A stretch of DNA of 64,000 bases from the NCBI GenBank assembly GCA_964594065.1, contig CAZQKX010000006.1, positions 19,711 through 83,710 of the forward strand, given 5' to 3'. A program made the translations under genes and the position numbers. The notes beneath the pieces were generated by a model, which was not told the DNA's origin, searched no databases, and saw only the letters and a list, made by a program, of their open reading frames with translations. The number at the start of each line of letters is the position of its first letter. Positions within the stretch are counted from its first letter, which is position 1. The DNA is from 4572-13 sp964594065 (lineage in GTDB: Bacteria; Planctomycetota; Phycisphaerae; Sedimentisphaerales; Anaerohalosphaeraceae). Below are positions 58,036 to 64,000 of the stretch, piece by piece.

Positions 58036-59907
58036 ATGTCATTGCGCGAAAGAATATCAGTTGTGTTGTTCATCATGTTCTGCTGTTACAGCGGACTTGA
58101 GTACGCCGCGCAACGATGGTTGACCTATCCGGAATTTGTTCGTATGGAACATCAACACGCTCAGAATTCAAGCGATGAAGTTCTGGACGCCATCTGTCAC
58201 GACTTTTCCGAATTCCGTCAGCAGGTCGTCTCAGCCGCCCAATCCGGCAGACTTGACTCAGCACTTAAAAATGGCCGCTTCGATAATACTACCGAAAAAA
58301 ACGGAAACGCTGATTTACTGGTACTGTTTGATTACAAATGGGCTCATGGCTTCAGTCGACTCCCGGCTCAAATATCGCTTGAAAATTTCCAGAAAACACT
58401 GCTGGAAGGGGCAAACTCTTTTCTGACAAAAAAACAGATGGGGTTTTCCAAAAAAGGAATTTACAATCTAAATGGACAATTTATCTATCTTGTCGCAGAA
58501 CCGATCCTGTCTTCGCCCCAAAGCAAACAAGTTGAAGGAATGGCCTTCGCAGGGTTTTACCTCACGGACAAAAGATTCCAGGCTATTCGACAAAAAGAAC
58601 ATCTCAATTTTAACTGGAGTCTTTTTACACCGGAAAATCAAACACAGGAAAATAAAGAAATCATCAATCGGGTCACTGCCGAAAATCCGTATGATTTCTT
58701 ATCGCTGGGAAAAAACTTCATGCAGTGCTCGATGGTTGTGTATGACCACCGAAACAATCCTGCCCTTCTGCTCAAAACATTCCAGGATAAAAGCATTAGC
58801 GTCCAGGGGCTTCAGGCAGTCCACAAGTTCACTCTTATCAAACTGATCGTGGCTTTTGTAGCGGTTCTGTTTGTCATTATACTCCTGCAAAAACTTATTA
58901 TCACTCCTATCATGAAACTGATAAAGCACGTCGTTAATCTTGAGCACCCCGGCAGTGTAAAACAGAAATGCATCCTGTCACGAAAAGACGAGATCGGCAC
59001 ACTCGCCACAGAGTTCGACCAGATGTGCCATCGCGTGCAGAACGCCCAGATAAAATTAATGGAAAAATCCTATTTGTCAGGTGCTACCGAAATGTCATCC
59101 GGCATCCTGCATAACGTGCGTAACGCCCTCAGCCCCATCACAACACGAATTGGCCGCATCAAAGGACAGTTCCATAATCTCCCGCTGGACAATCTTAAAC
59201 AGGCACAAGTTGAATTGCAAAACAGCAGCCTCAGTCCCGAACGGCGAACTGATTTGATGCGTTTTATCGATCTAACATTTCAGAATGTCATGACCAATCT
59301 CAAAGACATGGTCACAGACCTGGAAGATCTTTCCGGACAGGTTGTGCAAATTGAAGATATGCTCAATACCCAGAAAACGTTCGGCAATAAAGAAGAGCGG
59401 CCGGTTGAATTCATCGGTCCGGCGCGGTTACTGGAAAATGCGCTGGACATGGTTCCGGAAAAATTTAAATCCAAAACAAAGATCAATGTCAATCGTACCA
59501 TTAAAGAGTTGCCGGAAGTGCCTGTGCACTCGACAACGTTTATACAAATCCTGCAAAACCTTGTGATCAACGCCTGCGAATCGATGGAACGCGAAGAGCC
59601 CCTGTGCCCCAAGGTCGAAATTTCCTGCAACATCGAAACGCATGACACTGTTGACATGCTGCACTGGAAAATCCGGGACAACGGAACCGGCATTGAGCCG
59701 GACAAGATCAAAGCGATTTTCGAACGGGGTGCTTCTTCAAAAACCAAGGGTTTAACGGGTATCGGGCTTCACTGGTGTGCCAATACAATGAATGCCATGA
59801 AGGGACGTCTCTGGGCCGAGAGTGACGGCGTCCATAATGGCGCTTGTTTTCATATTCTGATGCCAATGGCTGCAGAAGAATGTCTTGCGGAACTAAGGGA
59901 AGGATAA
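58036..59907 (+). CDS. Membrane sensor histidine kinase with CHASE4-like sensor domain and HAMP
   Basis: 623 residues. TM1 about 8-26, outer sensor about 40-260 with CHASE4-like text (DLLVLFDYKWAHGFSRLPA, GIYNLNGQFIYLVAEPIL), TM2 about 268-292 (LIKLIVAFVAVLFVIILLQ), HAMP about 292-345, dimerisation/phospho-acceptor helix with His359 in SSGILHNVRNALSPI, and HATPase_c about 470-615 (LQNLVINACESM, IRDNGTGIEPDKI, GLTGIGLHWCANTMNAM). The H-box GILHNVRNAL belongs to the less common LHNxxN kinase type. The GLHWC-type G2 box and short C-terminus are complete. Six bases before the hybrid kinase, so the two form an operon. Confidence 0.88.
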   Translation: MSLRERISVVLFIMFCCYSGLEYAAQRWLTYPEFVRMEHQHAQNSSDEVLDAICHDFSEFRQQVVSAAQSGRLDSALKNGRFDNTTEKNGNADLLVLFDYKWAHGFSRLPAQISLENFQKTLLEGANSFLTKKQMGFSKKGIYNLNGQFIYLVAEPILSSPQSKQVEGMAFAGFYLTDKRFQAIRQKEHLNFNWSLFTPENQTQENKEIINRVTAENPYDFLSLGKNFMQCSMVVYDHRNNPALLLKTFQDKSISVQGLQAVHKFTLIKLIVAFVAVLFVIILLQKLIITPIMKLIKHVVNLEHPGSVKQKCILSRKDEIGTLATEFDQMCHRVQNAQIKLMEKSYLSGATEMSSGILHNVRNALSPITTRIGRIKGQFHNLPLDNLKQAQVELQNSSLSPERRTDLMRFIDLTFQNVMTNLKDMVTDLEDLSGQVVQIEDMLNTQKTFGNKEERPVEFIGPARLLENALDMVPEKFKSKTKINVNRTIKELPEVPVHSTTFIQILQNLVINACESMEREEPLCPKVEISCNIETHDTVDMLHWKIRDNGTGIEPDKIKAIFERGASSKTKGLTGIGLHWCANTMNAMKGRLWAESDGVHNGACFHILMPMAAEECLAELREG

Positions 59908-59913
59908 AACAGC

Positions 59914-61224
59914 ATGGACCTGAATAAAGAACTAAACAGAAGAATCTTAATCGTCGATGACGAACCGAAAATCCTTGAGGAACTGCAAAAGGTTTTGGCT
60001 CCGTTGGAAACAACAGGTACCGAACTCAAGGAACTCCAGAGTCGACTGTTTGGAGAATCCGACGAGTCCGGCAGCCCGCAGAAATCATACGATGTTCATT
60101 GCTGCGATCAGGGAGACCAGGCAATCGAAGCGGTTCAAAAAGCCCTCGCCCAGGAACAACCGTACGCCGTCGCATTTCTTGATGTTCGTATGCCGCCGGG
60201 GCCGGATGGTGTTGCCACTGCTGAAGAAATCCGCAAAATTGACCCGAACCTGCAGATCGTCATGATGACGGGCTATTCTGATTTTGACATCAGTGAGATC
60301 GCCAAACGTGTCCCGCCCGAGGACAAGCTCTTATATGTTCAAAAACCGATTCACGCTCAGGAAATCCGTCAATTCGCTCTGGCACTGACTGCAAAATGGC
60401 AGTCGGATTATCTGCTGCACCAGCAAAATGAGTATTTGATCGAGGTCAACAAGCAGTTGGCCGAGCATGACCGCATGAAAAGCGAATTTGTTATGACCGT
60501 ATCACATGAATTACGAACACCGCTGACAATTTTTAAAAATATTCTCTCAAATGCGATTTCCGGGGTCATGGGCAAGATCCCGTCAAAACTCGAAGAGAAC
60601 CTGAAGATGGCCGATGAAGCGGTCGACCGTTTGGCCTGCATTATCGGCGATTTTCTCGACGTGTCCAAGCTCGAAGTCGGCAAAATGAAACTGAATCACG
60701 AAGTGCTTTGCGTACAGACCATCATGAATGAGATATCGGAGATGGCTCGCTTTGTTACCGGCAACCAATTCCTCAACCTTTATCTGCATATGCCCGATGA
60801 TGAACTTTACATCTATGCCGATACCGAAAAAATTACGTGTGTCCTCAACAATCTCATCGAGAACGCTTCAAGGTTTGTGCCGGAGGAAACCGGGGAGATC
60901 AACATACGCATCGAAGGCATCGGTGATGACCGAGTCGGGATTTTTGTCAAGGACAACGGCACCGGCATCAGTGCAGAAGACAAAGAAAAAGTCTTTGATC
61001 AGTTCGTACAGGTGGAAAAGAACGTCGGCCCCGGCACACATGGAACCGGATTGGGATTATCGATCTGCCGAGACCTGGTCAGGCTGCATGGCGGACATAT
61101 CTGGATCGAAGATAATCCAAAAGGCGGAGCCGTCTTTAAGATACTGCTGCCGAAATGCGATCCCAATGATCCGCGTCCCACTCAGATCGAATCGGTCGAA
61201 CTCGAACAGGCTGTATCGGTCTAA
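59914..61224 (+). CDS. Hybrid kinase: N-terminal receiver domain followed by histidine kinase
   Basis: 436 residues, soluble. The receiver is about 8-160 with the acidic pair Asp15-Asp16, phospho-acceptor Asp90 in AFLDVRMPPGPDG, T in MMTGYSD and the KP motif in YVQKPI. An extra 30 residues (about 32-62, GTELKELQSRLFGESDESG) lie between helix 1 and strand 2. HisKA has His198 in VMTVSHELRTPLTIF; HATPase_c has DNLIENASRFVPEE-like text, VKDNGTGIS and GTGLGLSICRDLV. This order suggests that the upstream kinase phosphorylates the receiver and thereby controls this second kinase. No output regulator with a DNA-binding domain is nearby. Confidence 0.9.
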   Translation: MDLNKELNRRILIVDDEPKILEELQKVLAPLETTGTELKELQSRLFGESDESGSPQKSYDVHCCDQGDQAIEAVQKALAQEQPYAVAFLDVRMPPGPDGVATAEEIRKIDPNLQIVMMTGYSDFDISEIAKRVPPEDKLLYVQKPIHAQEIRQFALALTAKWQSDYLLHQQNEYLIEVNKQLAEHDRMKSEFVMTVSHELRTPLTIFKNILSNAISGVMGKIPSKLEENLKMADEAVDRLACIIGDFLDVSKLEVGKMKLNHEVLCVQTIMNEISEMARFVTGNQFLNLYLHMPDDELYIYADTEKITCVLNNLIENASRFVPEETGEINIRIEGIGDDRVGIFVKDNGTGISAEDKEKVFDQFVQVEKNVGPGTHGTGLGLSICRDLVRLHGGHIWIEDNPKGGAVFKILLPKCDPNDPRPTQIESVELEQAVSV

Positions 61225-61284
61225 CAGTCGATAAGAAGCTGCCTCGGACAGTGTGAGTATTGAGGAAAGTCCGTTTAAAACGTA

Positions 61285-62532
61285 TCAATCAATACTTAAC
61301 AGCATCCACTTATCCTCGTTGACGCCCTCTAAAAGATTCTGAACACAAAGGTTCCAGCTGATAAAGCCGACAAACCTACCGTTTTTATCAACATGGTCGG
61401 CTGCCGGAGCAAGCGGCGCCCCCGTGTCAGCATGGTAGTTTTCATGCATCGTACCGCATTGTTTGATATCGTTTAAAAGCAAGGTTCCCAGCGTTTCCGC
61501 CAGCCAGATCAATTCATCATCAAATCCATAGTGCTTCAGCCCGATCGAATAAATAAAATTAGCGATCGGCCACACAGGCCCCTGCCAGTTCGAAAACGGA
61601 ACGATCATATTTTCGTTGTTGTAGTCCGCGTCCTTTTTGGAAAGCGACCGAAATCCATACGCCGCTTTCATCACATCTTCACAAATAAGATGCCTTTCGA
61701 TCATGCCCGCCCCCTGCCCGCACGAAGCCATTTTGTACATCAGGGGAACAAAGCAGGAATAGCTGACCCGTTTGTATTGCTGTTTGCCGGCCCGGTCGAC
61801 ATTATAATAAATCTGATCGTCCTCGTTCCAGAGGTATTTGTTCAGGCTCTCTTTGACCGCTTCGGCTTGGCGGGCGAATTGGCCGGCCTCGTCAGTTTTC
61901 CCCAATTGCCCGGCAATGCGCGATTGAGCTAATAATTCGCCGTACTGAAAAGCAGAGGCATCCGCACAGACATAGCTATGGGTATCCTCCTCAAGGTAGT
62001 TCATGGCCGGGTTATTGTCCGCCCCGCTCTGCATGGCAATTTCCCAATAATACAAGCCGAACTCCGGGTCATACTGCGTTTTCTGTCGGTATTCGAGGAT
62101 TTTGACCAGGCGGTCATAATACGGCTCAACCCAGCCGAAATCGCCCGCCGCTTTACAGGTATGGTAAACGCCCTGCGACAGGAAGGGTTTCATCGCGAAT
62201 TTACCGAAGATCCTGCGCTGGCCCGCTGTGGTCATCCCCCCTGAAACATACCCGTCCTCGTCCATATTTTCCAGGTAGGTCAGGGCCCAGTATTTCATGT
62301 ATTCGGCCCGGCCGGCTGCAATGAAATGGTTGGCCATGAAAAACCCATCCCAGTCCCACAATTGGCTGTAAAACCCCGCCGGGATCAGATAGGGGTATTT
62401 TAAATAGCCCGCCGGCTGCCTGATCACCTGCGGCTTCAATCGATCAAACGCGGCAGTCAATTCACGTTGCAGTGTCTTCAAATTCGCCATATACGCATTA
62501 TACGCCATCGCCCGGACAAAAGTAATTCTCAT
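61285..62532 (-). CDS. Six-hairpin glycosidase, GH63/GH37 trehalase-like
   Basis: 415 residues from the ATG at 62532; ATGs at 62508 and 62490 are also possible, and none has a strong ribosome-binding site. No signal peptide, so cytoplasmic. Family text of the (alpha/alpha)6 GH63/GH37/MGH-type hydrolases: YSQLWDWDGFFMANHF, the general-acid loop MQSGADNNPAMNYLEED, ADASAFQYGELLAQ, SNWQGPVWPIANFIYSIGL and MHENYHADTGAP (probable base Glu). Likely substrates are trehalose, glucosyl- or mannosylglycerate or a related compatible-solute glycoside. No synthase is adjacent to decide between them. Confidence 0.82.
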   Translation of the reverse strand: MRITFVRAMAYNAYMANLKTLQRELTAAFDRLKPQVIRQPAGYLKYPYLIPAGFYSQLWDWDGFFMANHFIAAGRAEYMKYWALTYLENMDEDGYVSGGMTTAGQRRIFGKFAMKPFLSQGVYHTCKAAGDFGWVEPYYDRLVKILEYRQKTQYDPEFGLYYWEIAMQSGADNNPAMNYLEEDTHSYVCADASAFQYGELLAQSRIAGQLGKTDEAGQFARQAEAVKESLNKYLWNEDDQIYYNVDRAGKQQYKRVSYSCFVPLMYKMASCGQGAGMIERHLICEDVMKAAYGFRSLSKKDADYNNENMIVPFSNWQGPVWPIANFIYSIGLKHYGFDDELIWLAETLGTLLLNDIKQCGTMHENYHADTGAPLAPAADHVDKNGRFVGFISWNLCVQNLLEGVNEDKWMLLSID

Positions 62533-62688
62533 ATTCTCAAATGTGTACTTTCAAATCATCATGAATAATCGCCAATCGTCGTTCGACAATCGCTAATTCA
62601 CTCTATCCTGTTTCGTATTAAATCTTCATTAACCATCAATAAGCAATTTAATGCATTCGGCCTTCGCAAAGATGCTAAAGTGTACACA

Positions 62689-63846
62689 TTAGAGAGTAGG
62701 TAATGTTTCCATCAGCACTTTGATTTTTTTGTACTCCTCTTTGTCAAGGACATCCAAGTTGCCATTTGTAGCTCTATTAACAATATCTCTCATTTTTTTT
62801 ATTCTTCCAAGCATTGGAGTTATTGTCATGTTTTGAGCATTTAAATATTCGTACAAGTCTGATTCAGATGAAGGCAATTTGTAGCCACCCGATCTTCGAC
62901 TTGCAACAAGTATCCCATTATCTCTCATTTTACCGATGACACTTTTAATTTTGTGTTCACTTGCATCTTTCTCAAAAGCTTCAACATACACCTCAGCAAA
63001 TTCATATGATTGAACCCATGTTGTTCCATTGGACAAATAATATGCTGTTGTAAGTTTGTCTAAAAATACTAATTGTTCCTGCACCAGTTCTTCTTTTGAA
63101 TTAAAATGTTCCCCTTTAAATCTATATGCCTCTTCGATAGCCCTGTTTTCAATTATCTTATCAAAATCTGCCCGCGCGTTTTTTAATATTGGATAAACAG
63201 ATGATTGAACAGCATAAGGGAAAATATCAAATATGACATTTCTTCTGCTTAAGTATGACATATAGACACGCTTGTCATCTGCTGATTCCTTGTTATCATA
63301 ACAGCGACGAATAGTCCCGCAAATAAAATCAATAACTTGGATAAAAACATTCTTTTTGCTTTCTACAAATTCTAAATCATAAGTATTAAATAAAGTTGGC
63401 TGATTTTCTCTAACTATATATTTCTTGAATTCATCCATCAGTTTCTGGGACTTAATCGCATCTGCGCGAAGATGTACCGTATGAAAATCTTCGATTATTC
63501 TATGGTATAATTGATTATGTAAGTTTTTGATAAAAACTGGAGGATACTTAAATCCTTCCCCAAAGAGCTTGCTTTTATCAATTATTTGAATTAACAGCCT
63601 GAAGTCTGCATCAACAATGTCGCTTAAAACCGCCTGTCTGCGTTTTGGATTACTAACTAAACTTGATTTCATTTCAGCGTCCGGGAAATGTCTGCCTTTA
63701 ACCCCCTTGAAGTGACTCTCAATGTCTACATATTTTTCATCATCAATTATTAAAGCGCCAATAACATAAAACGTAGAAACATCTTTGACTGTGAGCATTA
63801 AGCTCTCATCGCCTGATTCATCTATAAAGGCCCATTTGTCTTTCAT
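62689..63846 (-). CDS. DUF3800 protein (RNase H-like fold)
   Basis: 385 residues, long for the family. The N-terminal KWAFIDESGDESLM is the DUF3800 hallmark (Asp-Glu-Ser-Gly), followed by FYVIGALIIDDEKY and the second acidic motif LRADAIKSQKL; a Met/Lys-rich C-terminal part (about 235-385) contains VIGKMRDNGILVASRRSGGYKL, which reads like a winged helix. DUF3800 proteins often occur in variable or defence-linked regions, but their activity is not established. Clearly AT-rich compared with the neighbouring glycosidase, which suggests recent transfer. Six bases after the partial membrane-protein gene. Confidence 0.82.
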   Translation of the reverse strand: MKDKWAFIDESGDESLMLTVKDVSTFYVIGALIIDDEKYVDIESHFKGVKGRHFPDAEMKSSLVSNPKRRQAVLSDIVDADFRLLIQIIDKSKLFGEGFKYPPVFIKNLHNQLYHRIIEDFHTVHLRADAIKSQKLMDEFKKYIVRENQPTLFNTYDLEFVESKKNVFIQVIDFICGTIRRCYDNKESADDKRVYMSYLSRRNVIFDIFPYAVQSSVYPILKNARADFDKIIENRAIEEAYRFKGEHFNSKEELVQEQLVFLDKLTTAYYLSNGTTWVQSYEFAEVYVEAFEKDASEHKIKSVIGKMRDNGILVASRRSGGYKLPSSESDLYEYLNAQNMTITPMLGRIKKMRDIVNRATNGNLDVLDKEEYKKIKVLMETLPTL

Positions 63847-63852
63847 CGTCGT

Positions 63853-63999
63853 TTATTTGCTTTTTCTTACAATCACTGCTGTGGCTACAATAATAACAAG
63901 GCTAACAACAAAAGCTATTGCTGCTATAGTATCCGAGCACACCCCTCGCGATTGTATATATTTATAGGCTGCACACATCATTGATGCGGCTCCAATTAA
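63853..63999 (-). CDS. C-terminal end of a membrane protein, cut by window edge
   Basis: The open frame enters from the right edge and ends at a TAA (63853-63855). The visible part reads AAYKYIQSRGVCSDTIAAIAF and continues with a TM-like stretch (VVSLVIIVATAVIV) and RKSK. It lies just upstream of the DUF3800 gene on the same strand with a 6-base gap, so the two are probably co-transcribed. AT-rich like the DUF3800 gene. The start is outside the window. Confidence 0.6.
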   Translation of the reverse strand, partial: LIGAASMMCAAYKYIQSRGVCSDTIAAIAFVVSLVIIVATAVIVRKSK

Positions 64000-64000
64000 T

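Overview
The window looks like a chromosome segment of a planctomycete, most likely of the Phycisphaerae type. This is inferred from protein families, not from a marker-gene tree. The pointers are giant secreted proteins with CotH-kinase and lamin-tail domains, GLUG-repeat and M6-protease proteins ending in dockerin-like segments, a PEP-CTERM protein with HAF repeats, zinc-ribbon/DUF4190 proteins, a pseudopilin-like H-X9-DG protein, planctomycete-style FecR anti-sigma proteins, and menaquinone genes. No rRNA, tRNA or CRISPR array was seen. There is one 10-base assembly gap (10056-10065).

Layout. 1-8.5 kb: two large paralogous secreted CotH/LTD proteins, the first cut by the window edge. 8.6-16 kb, mostly minus strand: tilS, a BamD-like lipoprotein, ispD, a patch of palindromic repeats, two zinc-ribbon membrane proteins, cobO and a PilZ protein. 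16.2-18.4 kb: a GLUG-repeat surface protein behind a clear sigma70 promoter. 18.6-24 kb: a translation/SRP operon, ffh-orf-rpsP-trmD-rplS-yraN-truD. 24.2-28.4 kb: an ECF sigma/FecR/secreted carboxypeptidase-regulatory-like operon, followed by a second copy of the last 73 bases of the truD coding region and several palindromic repeats. 30-32.4 kb: a secreted RG-rich Spy/CpxP-like protein, then an ECF sigma factor, a tiny one-TM protein and a membrane-anchored RG-rich Spy/CpxP-like protein. 32.5-37.3 kb: an aminotransferase, two unknown lipoproteins and a REP-associated transposase set between matching clusters of REP hairpins. 37.3-44 kb: NIF3, scpB, mutY, an NfeD-flotillin pair, a glycine-zipper lipoprotein and dapB. 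44-50.7 kb: an orphan E2 acyltransferase, an M6 metalloprotease, a double zinc-ribbon protein and an orphan FecR-N-terminus-like protein. 51.2-57 kb: ubiE, a PEP-CTERM protein, a CPBP protease, menA, murD and pyrF. 58-61.2 kb: two adjacent histidine kinases, the second with an N-terminal receiver. 61.3-64 kb: a GH63/GH37-like glycosidase and a DUF3800 protein behind a truncated membrane protein.

The best candidate for an unusual system is at 29.97-32.43 kb. Its composition (ECF sigma, small single-TM protein, membrane-anchored CpxP-fold sensor) resembles the CnrH/CnrY/CnrX metal-sensing system of Cupriavidus, with RG-rich tails not typical of that family. A shared GTAACC-TTT...CACTTAC motif precedes both the secreted Spy-like gene and the sigma gene, which suggests an autoregulated envelope-stress circuit. 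Other notable points are the truD 3'-end duplication bracketing the first ECF cassette, the mirrored REP clusters around the transposase, recurrent 7-base AT-rich tandem arrays at gene junctions, and a MutY with an intact Nudix box.
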